Of a stretch of DNA of 64,000 nucleotides, positions 23,529-35,681 are shown piece after piece (position 1 is the stretch's first letter; every line of letters starts with the position of its first letter). Origin of the DNA: Ecdyonurus torrentis (lineage: Eukaryota > Arthropoda > Insecta > Ephemeroptera > Heptageniidae); the NCBI GenBank assembly GCA_949318235.1, contig OX439131.1:18405537-18469536 (forward strand), read 5' to 3'. The notes below the pieces were generated by a model. That model ran no database searches, was not told where the DNA came from, and saw only the letters and a list, made by a program, of their open reading frames with translations. Made by a program: the position numbers and the translations under genes.

Positions 23529-23534
23529 AATAAA
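23529..23534 (+). terminator. polyadenylation signal of the KLHL10-like gene
   Basis: AATAAA lies 153 bases after the stop codon on the coding strand. Confidence 0.55.
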
Positions 23535-24037
23535 AAACTAAACATCAAATGAATTTGTATTTCATGAAATCGAGTCCTGGGAAATAATTAAGTATAAGAA
23601 TAAAGTATTTAATACAAATGTATAATGTGATATAGCTATAAAGTCCCTATAATATATCATATCATAAGAGACTGTAACAATAGCACATAGAACACTTCTA
23701 AACAGCTTCTAAATTATTTTCATTATTTATCAAGTAGTTCAATGTGGTTTCTTATGGACGTTGATGTGTTTTGTGGCCCTGGCGTCATATTTGATTAACA
23801 TATCAAGTAGAATATATTTCAACTACAAATGTGGTTCAAACATTTTTCACTCTTTATTTACATATCTAAATCTTCAAAATCAAAACCGCGGTTAAAGTAC
23901 TCTAACCGCGGTGATAAACTGATAGTAGTTGAAACAGATAGTAATAATATATATAGTAACAATGTAATTCACAAAAATCTAGGTATATCCATTTCATAAC
24001 TTTAAAAATGTGCACAGAAAAAAAAATAATAATAATA

Positions 24038-24200
24038 AACGCATCTTTAAGTTGCATTCACATATATGATGGCATTCTTAAATTTGTTATTTGCACAGCA
24101 AATTGTAAAATAGCTCTGTTTTAAATATGGGAAAAAGTATTTTGTTGCGCAAAGTTGTAACAAATTTAAGAATATGTGAATGCAACTTTACGGTTTGCGT
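24038..24200. repeat. imperfect fold-back repeat (MITE-like)
   Basis: AAGTTGCATTCACATAT and CATTCTTAAATTTGTTA on the left pair with TAACAAATTTAAGAATATG and TGAATGCAACTTTA on the right. The left arm carries an extra ~8 nt. The loop is about 50 nt. Confidence 0.65.
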
Positions 24201-25979
24201 GCGATATGTGATACAATATATACGTAATTATATTATACTGTATAATAATTATTTATTATGTAAATATATAATAATTTATATAATTATATATATTATATAT
24301 ATATAATATTTCTTTTGTTTTAACAATAGTTAAAGTTTATACCACTCGTATAGTGCAAATGAAAAAAAAAAAAAAAAAAAATCCTAGATGTACACAATAC
24401 GCGATTTGTTACATTTAAAAAAAATGCATATCCTGCAGCGCACTACACCCGCGTTACTACAGCGCTCAAAAAGTTGCCTATCTTTCAGGCGCGAAAAAGA
24501 AGTAATTTATGTAATAATCTTATTATATATTTATAATTATATTAATAATTTATAGCAAAATTCGGATAACCATATGTTATCCATTATGTTATTTCTATAA
24601 TAACATTCCTAAAATTTGAAGGAAAAAAAAAAGAAAAAAGAAAAAAAAGAAACTTGCAAACAAAATGCAAGTTGAGCATATAATATAAGCAACTTCAAAT
24701 ATATTTAAGGTAATAATGGAAATATATGGAAATAAAATTACTATTTATTGTAGTTTTTATTTTTATTTTTCATAAACTTTGATTTTACATAAAAATACAT
24801 ATAATTTACTACTTCTGTTTTTTTATTGTAACAATATTAAAATATAATAATATGTACCTTTTGAGCATTAATATTATGTTACAAGATTGTACATTTTGTT
24901 AAACTGTTAATTTTAATTTATATATAATACAGTAATTATTCAAGTTTTAGTTATTTTTAGTTGAACGTCTTATGACTATAACTAAAATAATAAACATGAA
25001 ATGAAAAATATATTCTATTTCTCATTATAAATAACAAAAACGTACATATTGCATGCTAATCCCAAAAAATTACCTTTTTGGTTTAGCAGCGTAACAAATA
25101 AATTATAGAATAATATTATGCCATTATAAATAAATTAAATATATATTGTTAGAAATTGCATTTAAATTATTATTTTTTCTTATTATTATTATTGTTGTTA
25201 GAACTTTTTTTAAGTATAAAATTAAAACATATCTTTCCCATATTATTTAAATAACATTTTATTATTATTATTAAAATAATATAAAATATAATTAAAAATA
25301 TACTTCATAATTATAATCCAAGAATATAATAGAAAAAAACTAATTTATTAAAAATTTAAAAATAATTATAATCTAACATATAACAATCATGCTAAGATAA
25401 TAAAGAATTTTTAATTTCTCTTGATAAAATGTATGGATAACTTTATTTATACTATATATAAAATGTCATTAAAATCTAAATCTGCCGTCTCACGTAAGAC
25501 TGGACAGAACTTACAAACTAACAAAGAGACAAGTTGTTCATAGAACGTACAAGTAATGATATATCATAGATATATGGGACCAAAAATCACCAGTTTTGGA
25601 GAAAATTACGTCTACAAACTTTTGTATTTTTTTTTACATCAGAGCATCACGAAGAGCATCAATTTGTATAAAAAATAAAAGTTGTTCTGTAATTTGATAC
25701 CAAAACCAGCAAGTCACTAAAACAATAAACCATTTGACAATATTTTTGAAAATATATAAATTAATTTTCATAAAAATAATTGTCAATAATGGTTTTGAGG
25801 AAATTACCTTCCTTCTTACATTTAATTAATAAAATATTATACTTTTTAATCTCAGTCTTTATGAGTCCTGCTCTAATATAGCTGAGATTTTTACGTTTTA
25901 AGTAACTCAGAAAACATTCCTGAATTACTTTTTAACCCCCATTTTTTTCCCTCCACCAATATTTACATGGTTTATGTTT

Positions 25980-28900
25980 TTACAAACAGTAAGGATGACA
26001 GAACTGATACACAAGTCTTTGTGATCGTTCTGTTTTCTTCATTATACCTTTTTTGTAATATTGGCGGATGGAACGAGAGAGTTTATCGTAATTCATAGCA
26101 GGCCTATTTTTACGTTTACCCCAAAGTCTAGCTACTCTGACTGAATCTTCAATTTTGAAGACTCCCTTGGATCTATCGAGCCAACGAATGCAAGAGCCAT
26201 GGACTTGAGGTTGACTGAGCAGCTCTTTCAAGAACTGCCAGAGGTGGATGTGAGAGCCGCCTCCGCGGGTGGTGGTGGGTGCTACAGTACTGGTTCCGGC
26301 CACAGAGGCTGCGGAGCTTCCAGGAGATGCCACATCAGACATCTCAGCTTCTTCCTCGTCATCATCTATCAATAAAAAAATCACAGTTATTCAATTTGCC
26401 TAAACTGCCCAATCTACTGATTTTTAAGTTTGCGATTTTTAGAACTTTGGAATCTACTTAATGGAGACTTTCTGTTCATATATTTATCCTTAGAACAAAA
26501 ATGTACTATTCAATATTTATTTGATTTTTTAATGAGAACAAAAAATCAGTTGTGATTTCAGCAATGATAAAAAATTCAAGTTTTTATAAATTGAGTGTGT
26601 GCTTCAACTTCTTGTCAATTCCCATAAAAAGCGACCACGCCTGATTTTTTTTTCTATTACACATAGAAATAACTATAGCTGTAATTTTTTAAATTTAAAA
26701 AATGACACACCCTATTAATTTTTAAAAGTTTAAAAAAAAAAAAAAGTAATAAAAAAAACTTCATAACTATATAAAATTATAAAATATTTCTAAAAATTAA
26801 ATTTTTAACGTTTAAAATTTTGAAGATAAAAAATAATAATAAAGGAGAACGCTACAACTTTGCTAACTTAGCTTTGGTATCCCCTCCTTCATTTTTTTTT
26901 TTTTTTTTTTTTTTTTACTCAAAAGTTCAAGGTCTTAAGAACAGGTTTATATAGTTTGGAGGATAACTTGCGGAGTGAGGAGACTAAACGCTTGAGCGCG
27001 GTTTTTGCTAGCAGATTTTACGAAAAAAAAAATAATAATAATAAATAAAAATAAAAAACTATTAAAAATAAAATATTCAATGATATTTTCTATTTCAATA
27101 TTATTATTACCATTTGCTTTAAGGTTTACACTGATAAGGTATTAATAGATCGTTTACATTGGAAATATAATGAGAGAGAGAGAGAAGAAAAAATTGAAAA
27201 AAAAAATTCTTACCATCCTCTGATGGTTCTTGAGGAGCGGGTGTGATTGCTCCTCCATTACTGTCGCAAGGTACCATGGATGCAGAAGCCCAAGAATGTA
27301 GAAGGTTGCTTCCTCCAGGCCCATTGCGGTCCACACTTGTTGCTTTCCAAACCTCTAATTGTGCATAGAGGGTGGAGCCACACTATAAGAAATAAGAATG
27401 AAATAACACGTTTATTAAATTGTAAAAATTTCGAAAAATTATAAAAAATAAAAAGGTTAAACGTTAAAGAAAAAACTATGATTGTTCGGTTATTTATACT
27501 TTCAAAACTTGAATTTCAAGTAATAGAAATATAAATTATTATTTTTATATATTTGACTTATGAATTATTACTCAATATATAAAGAGAAGGTAGTTATGGT
27601 TACCTGTGGTGCTCTCTGTAGGAAGTCCTCCTCCGTAAGTGCAGAGAGAGCCGCTCCATCCATATTGAAATACTCCATTTGAATCATGGGCAACGAGAAT
27701 TGACTCAAAGTCCAGAGAAGCCACGCCTTAACGTCGTCCACAGTCCACTGGGAGGGTTCTTTAAAAATAAACAAGAAAAATATTTTTATTAAAATATAGA
27801 TCAACCTTATTGCTAGTGTAAACCCTGTTTCCTTACTCAAAAAAGCAAAACAATTTCATTCAAAAAAACATTAAAAGATTTTGTCATTTAAAAAAAAAAA
27901 AAAAAAAAAAAAAAGTTTACGACCATCATTACTGCAGTAATTTTTAGAACAATCAAAACATGTATTGTATGTTTTAAAATTAAAATAAATCTCATTGAAA
28001 TTTATTTATTCAGTTGTTAAAATATATATTAGAAAAAATTATAAATCTCATTTGAATAATACAGACTATAATTTTCTCGCACATAAAAAAAAAACGAAAT
28101 AAACTATACGTACAAACACTGTACTGTACGTTTATTTACGTACCGAACAATAAAGGTTTTTGGTTTTATATCTTTATAGTTTTTGCCGTATAAATATTAT
28201 CTTTTTTTAAATAAAGTGGAAACAATTTCAACGTCTGTTTTGCAAGATGCACTAAGATTCGAGTTTGTAAAATGTTACTCTATATTAAAAAAAAAAGTGT
28301 TACATAACATTTTTATAGATACAAAGGTTAAAATGAGATGCATGATAACTTGTAAATGTCTCTGGTCAAATGTCAAAAATTCTCTTCTACATGTGCCATG
28401 TGTCAGACAAAATTATATTCTTATTAAACGCGTTCCTTGATCCTTCCAATAGTTTCTATCGCCCTCTTTTTTTCACATCTTTTTTTTTTTCAACTCATTA
28501 TGTTATATAAGAAAATTGCGTTTCAATTATAATTTTATATAAAAAAATAATGTAATACAATTTCGTTTTAAGCGTAAAAATAGCAATTTTAACGCAATGT
28601 GTGTGTATGTATAGCATCTAGCCATAGGGGAGGGAAAAATATAATGTATTTGATATGGTTGAAAATACGATTTTTTTTAACTTTTTAGAGGCATTTATCT
28701 AATCTATATAAGACGATTTGGTGAGATTTTTTTTAAAGTAACTAATTGACAAATATGATAGAAGCCGCCACAAGCTATACGTAGCTATATAATAGTAATA
28801 ATAATCATTCTACGCCACATTTTTTTTTCTTTTGCAAAGCGAGGTCATTACTTGTCCAGCCTTGAAGCTTGGGCGTGGTTACTTTGGTTACTATCTTACA

Positions 28901-31900
28901 ATGTAACTTTACTATAAAATAAAGTATATAACATTGTTATTCATACAATAACTCGATACAGCAATATTGAATTTAATACTTTTAACTCAGGTACTTAGCA
29001 TTTTATATTATTTAAATAACAAATATTCTTCTCAGAAAGTGATTAAAATATTAAAAATTTCGTTTTATATAGTAAAACTGTTATAATTTTATAATTTATA
29101 AACATAATTTTTATAATTAAATTTATGAACGCATGCAGATTAAAAAAAAGTAGTATACAATTATATTATGGTGATGTGGCATTATGAGGGAAGCTATTTA
29201 GTATTATTAGTTTGTAAGATTGTGATCAGTCAGGTATATGGAATGTTGATAGAAATAATGTTGAAGTCACGTCACGCGACGATGAAATAAAATTTACAGG
29301 TTGGCGTCGCAACAGAGTCGCATAAATAAAACCAAAACCACTAGGAGATTTTAGCAATCATTCTCCATAGCCGGACCTTTTTATATAAATAACTTACTGC
29401 TTTTGTAACTTTTCTTCTCTATTGCAAAATATTTCAGTGGTTCAACTCTTTTCAAGATAATAAAAATACCCCAATTCTATTATTTCTAAAAACTTACAAT
29501 TTTAAAAGCATAGTGTGGTAATAACTCTACAATATTTTAAGTGTTTCTAATATTTATAAATAATAATATTATATAATAATAAAATAGACCTTCGAAAAAG
29601 TTCGATATATGGCAAATTAAAATCGTCTCAATATCCAAATAAGCCTTTTTAACATTTTTACATATTTTAAACCTTTTATAAAATCCCTTTAAAATTATAA
29701 AAATTCTTTTTAAGTATCAAATACTATAAGCTGATTATATAGGGTTATCAATATTTTGCAAACAAAATATTATGATATTAAAATAAAACTTAAAAAAAAA
29801 AAAAAAAAGAAGAAAGCTTATTATAGAAGCAGAAAACTGTAAAGCATTAATAATTTATTATTTGGCTATAGTTATAAATTTCATTATTATTTCACACGCC
29901 TTTAGGGTGTTTTAAGAGTCCGGTTACTATATAGTGTCATATGTTTATAGCTACAACTAAAAGTTCACTACTTGTTTCATGGGGAGAGAGGGAGGAGTAC
30001 AGAGGACAAGGGTCATGAGAAAGGTCAAATAAACCCCACCCTTATGGTATCAACAACACGCACTTTACTCAAACCAACCATGTAATGTATTCAAAATAAT
30101 TACGGGATAGTCAAATTGGATTTTGAATATAATATTTATTAGATTTTTTTTATTATTGTAATTATTTTACGCATTGATTGGTGATCTTATATTATAGTGA
30201 AAGACTGAAAGTTCAAACTACTACACTCTTTATACATCGAATTTCACTTAAGTAAGAAAATAAATAAAACAACTATGGACGGGAAAAAAAAAAAAAAAAA
30301 AAAAAATCTGCCAGTCACTTAAAGGTGCACACATTTTTTCTTCCAATATGTTTATTTTGTTTATTTTTTTTTTCTTTTTGTGTAACCGGATATGCTATTT
30401 AGAAAACCTGTGGAGAAATAAATACACGCCTTAAAACCACCAATAATTTACACCTTTTATGTCTTTATATTTTCAATAAATTAAAGGCTTTATTATTAAT
30501 AATAAAAACGTAAAATTTAAAAGAATATTATGTAATAAAATATTTATTGCTCTTTATATTTCATTAAATTAAAGTATATGATTTTATCTTCTTTTTTTTC
30601 TTGTAATAATAATAATTGCTAAATAATATATAAGCGTGAAAATATGATTATAAGAAAATCAATATTTATTATCTTAATTTAAAATCTTGAAACAATAACT
30701 AAATAAAATAATCTTATGGTAAAATCATTTAACAAATATTATACATGAAATATAATCAACTTCACTTAATCAACAACTATGAAAAAAAAAATCACGTCAC
30801 GAAGTAAATTTAATTAATTATTAAAGAAAGCAGTCAGAGAAAATATAAATAAATCCAGTTTATAGTCACGACAAAAACATTTTACTTTGCAGTAACTTCT
30901 AGTTTATTTATTCCATATTTGGAATAAAAGAAAATTATATTAATGAGTTTTCAAAGAAATTGATTTTTTTTTTTATGTAATTTAAGTTTGAATTGCAAAT
31001 CAATTTGACAACTTTTGCTTGTCTAATAAGGACGAGTTAATATCACGACGTAGACGTCACTCGTCTTGAATTTTAAACTCTCGTTTTATTGAATAATAAT
31101 AATAATAAAATCTTGTTACTTATACTGTCTCATGAATCTAAAAGCTATATACGCTATTGTTTATATTTTAGAGCGTTAAAAATAAGTACAAAAAATAAAT
31201 ACGTACATATAAAAAAACGAAAGAATAAAAATTTACAAACTATAACATCAATTGTATACGCTTTCAAGGATACATTAAAACTGTATAAATGTATATAATG
31301 AAATATAAATTTACTTTTTTTCGTTTTATTTTTTTTACCAAAAAGTCAAGTAAACTTATGAGATACTGATTTCTTTTATAACTATACGCATAATAAATAA
31401 TAATGTTGCAAAAAAATAGATATAATGCTATAATAAACTATAATTTAATACGCTGTGGGATATGACTTTATATATCATACTCTCTCCCCCCACAAAACAT
31501 GTTTAAAAAGCATTTTACGTCTGTACATGACTGGAATAAAATGATTGTGATTGAGATAATAACATTAAACTAGAACATATTTCTTTAATTTCAATGAAGC
31601 GTGTTAAGTACATGTCACACTCTAGATGAACTGTGTTTTAGTGACGTCATTTGGTGCACTCACCTTGATTGATCCCGAGGACAGTGCACGTGTTTTCTAC
31701 GTCACGTCTTAGTTGTTGCAGCGCGAGCGAAAGGACGGGTTCAATTCGCTCAGCGTCACAGGACAGATCTCCACCCAGCGCCCCGGGTTCTTGTTGCTGA
31801 TGCTGTTGTTGAAGTTGAGGCACAACCGAAGCCGCCACTTCAGCAGCGGCCAAAGGCTCGCTTTTAACACTTATCAAGCCCGCGTCCAGCTCGGACAACT

Positions 31901-34900
31901 GAATTGGACGTACGTTATATTTGCGTTGAAAGCTCGTGTCTCTTAACACCTAAGAACAAACAAACATATTTCGTTACTTAAAAATTCTTTGGGAAAGTTA
32001 AACTTATAATATTTTGTAATTATTACAAAACTACACTTCCTATACAATGATGTACATGTTTTACGTCATTAAGGCGATGCTTTGTGTTTTGCGGTAATGT
32101 TAAGCGGTTAACGATCGGAAATAGAAATTAAGAATACATCATATAATATTTTTAATATTGGTAACAACGTTACTTATTATAATTATTTATCCTAAAAATA
32201 TATATATTTAATAAATATTTTAATTACCTCTCTAAGAAGTTGATGATCAGTTTCAGTAGCAGGACGTTTGGTGGGACGAGGTGATTCAAAGTCGCTAGAA
32301 GATCTCTTCACACTGGCAGGTTTCAAAAGTTCGTGAAGAGATTGAGTCTCGTTTAATGACTCACTTAAGAGTGAACTGATTTCTGAATTATTACGACCAG
32401 TATTATCTTGAAGTAAAGCTCTCAAATCAGATGAAGAACGAACTGGTGGTTCTTGAAGTAATCCTCTCAAATTTGAATTATTATTATTTCTTGTTGAAGT
32501 TTCTTGTAATAATCCTTGTAATTCAGCTGTTGATCTTACTGGGGGTTCTTGCAATAAAGATCTTAAATTTGCGTCACGAGTCGTTGATGATGTATTTGAT
32601 GATTGGGATTCTTTTTGAAAGTAATTGTTAAATTCAGTTGAATCAGTTTGTGAATCTTGAAATAAATCTTGAAAGTCAGGTGAAGGGCAACGACGAGCAC
32701 CACTTGGAGAACTACAACAACTTGATACTGATGATGGTGCGTATTCGTAAGTTAAATTACTACTTGCACTGCTACAACCACTACTACTGCAAGGAGATAA
32801 AGCACTTAGTGGTTCTTCTTTAACGTAACACTTGAAATCAAATAATGGATCGTGGAAAGCAGGTGGTGATGGAGCGTTAGCTTCATAAAGTGCCATCAAC
32901 TGTGTAGGTGAACTTGGTACTGCACCGTCGTCTGGTAATAAAGACAGATCAAAACTGTCAGCAGCAAATGAACTCAAGTAATCTGGCAGCGGGCTGAAGC
33001 CGGCTGAGGTAGGCACTGTCTGCGGCATCTATAACAATAAATAAGTTCCATATTTAATTATAAAATTTCTTTATATTCTGGTTACATAATATCTATAAAT
33101 ATAAACTTTAATATTAGGTAAATTAATTTTATATAAAAAAAAAATACAATGAGTTTTTTTGTATTATTATTTTAATTAATAATTTTTTTATTCAGTGTTG
33201 TAATGCGATCTATTATTAATGAGCTGTGTACATGAGAAATTATCATCACACAGGATACGCCTTCCCAATACACATGTTCCGTTGACGTCACGTTACACGA
33301 AAAATTATATTTAGCTATATGTCTTTGGTACTAAATGTTTTTATTTCTTTCTACTTCAAATGACTTCTTGCATATGACGTAGATATTTATGTTCGTTCCT
33401 TGTCTTGTGCGTCAAGGATTATATTTGTAATAAAATAAAAATGTCTATATAATATTTTTATGTATCGCTTATAATAATAAAATGACTTAAAATTTGATAG
33501 TTCAATAAATTGAAGCAAAACTTAAAGTTATAAAATTTAATTATTTACTTCACGTAATTAAATGATTACACCTTATATCATTCTATCACAGTCAATTTAT
33601 TTTAGTATGTATATTGTTACAGTATATGAATATAAATATTAATCATTAAAATGTTAATTCAATCAAAGTGACTCAATCAGTTGTCACTAACAAAAAAATA
33701 TACAAATATATATAACTAAAATCGTGACTTGATAAATATTCAGACGAAACTTCAATTCTCTATATAACTTTATTCAACCTTGTTGTATAGAGTAGTTTTG
33801 CTCGAGGCTTGCTAAAATTTCCCCAAGGTCAATCGCACACTCAAAATGTCTGCAAATATTACTTACTTTTTTTGCAAACATGAAAAAGTACCAATTTTTT
33901 TTTCATGTATATAATTGAATACCACTTTCATACACTTGAAAATTGAATTTTCTGAATGTAATTATGATGAATATAAAAAACTTTACATTTATATGGTAAT
34001 AAAATATTGCCAAATTAATATTGAATGTAATTTTATTTTTTATTGATTATTTGAGACCGTTTGAGACATTAAAAACATATAAAAATATCATAAATTTTTC
34101 AAGAAAGGCACACTCAAATACATCGACTAAGGAAACATTTTTATGTTAACATGTTTTTACAATTCATTCCTAACACACTCACACCAAACAATTATGCACT
34201 TGACCTTTGATACATAAACACTATAATTGACTTTTAAACTGACGTTTGCACGAAAATCTTAAAATTGAAAAGAAAGAAAATAAAAATCTTTGTTGAACAT
34301 TAAAATCGTGAGAAATAAAAATAAAAGAAAAATTTGCATTCGAAAATATTTTAGGAATGATGACGTCATGCATATATATATTTTAAACCCTTCGTTAAAA
34401 TCTCTCAAAGTTTAAATAACGACTTTAAGAAAAAAGAAAAAACTTACGTACGAATTTCCAGCTCGAATTAAAATCGAGCGTTCTGGTGATAAAAACGCAT
34501 GTTTATATGGCACTATATTCCTTTGTTTTAAGCACCTTGATACACACCAAAGTGTCCGCAACAATAGTTGTGCCTGTACCTAGCTTAGCTTTGCTTGACT
34601 GCCGGGTGGCAATTCGCAAGCACGCCAACATAAGCTTCACCTTGGCCGCCGCAAGCGAACGCTCATTGGCCGTCCCCTCCCGACTATACGCGAATCTTAT
34701 TTAACCTTGATGGTTTTGCTATAATCCTTACAGCATCTTTTTTTTTTCTATAATACAGAAATTACCGCGCCAATTGTTATATTACGTATATGTGGGAATT
34801 CTCATTCATCTATGTATCAAGACTCCCCCGTACCTCATCTTTTACTTTGTATAGAAAGTAGGAAAACACGTGGAAGTAAATATTTGTCACATCTTATTTA

Positions 34901-35646
34901 GCCTTCCGTCATTTTAAACAGAAGATTTATTACTTGATTACTTATAAATTAGGCATCAACTTATATTCTATATCATAAATATTGCATCTATTTTAAACAT
35001 TTGTCAGTAATTACACATTTGATGAATTAAAACAAAAACTGAACACAAAACGTTGAAATTATAGGAAAAATACTTAAGCGCCTGCTTGTAGGCAACCACC
35101 TGTCCTAGACTACGCAACTGGTTGCATATGCTTAACAACTGCAGGGGTAATGGCGGCGCAACATTATTTCTGACTTTCCTCGTAAGTAATTAAAAAAAGT
35201 GCCTTTTCTGTTTTTACTACAAACGTTTAAAAAAACAAAAGAGCATTTAAAATTGTAGTAAATACACGATTACACGGCCTTGCTCTGTAGTATGAAAGAA
35301 GTGTGATGAATTTATGCTACCACTATGTAGTAAGTAAGTGCACAGTATGTGTTGTGTTCAATGGTGCTTTACTGACATGCATGAGAGTCAAAGAGCGTGA
35401 TAAAATAATATCCACGCTATAGAGTTACATAACAGATAGATATATAAACGCTCTATCACTCAAAAATATACTTATCTCCCCCTTCCTCTCCCTTTTCTAA
35501 ATTTAGACTGGAGTGTTAAATAATTTATAATTGTTGGCACTTGCAATTCAAATTGAAAATTTTTATTTTTTAAAAAAAATTAATATTTGTATTATCCGTT
35601 TTTGAAAGGAAACAAAAACAAAACATTATTTAATAATACAAATATA

Positions 35647-35681
<35 letters not shown>

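Larger units (their letters stand above)
23377..25979. other. tail-to-tail intergenic region between KLHL10-like and Ets98B
   Basis: The two genes converge here. The region has an AATAAA (23529-23534) for the KLHL10-like gene, a pair of ACCGCGGT palindromes (23885-23912) and a fold-back repeat (24038-24200). The rest is very AT-rich sequence that must contain the Ets98B 3'UTR. No exon is seen. Confidence 0.6.

Noticed and set aside
24038..24200. Fold-back at 24 kb as a pre-miRNA
   Set aside because: The arms are too long and contain unequal insertions. It looks like a decayed MITE rather than a processed hairpin.
34486..34704. 72-codon + strand frame starting with a hydrophobic, signal-like stretch
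   Set aside because: It lies in a CpG-rich island better explained as a minus-strand promoter and exon. No splice partner or homology was recognised.
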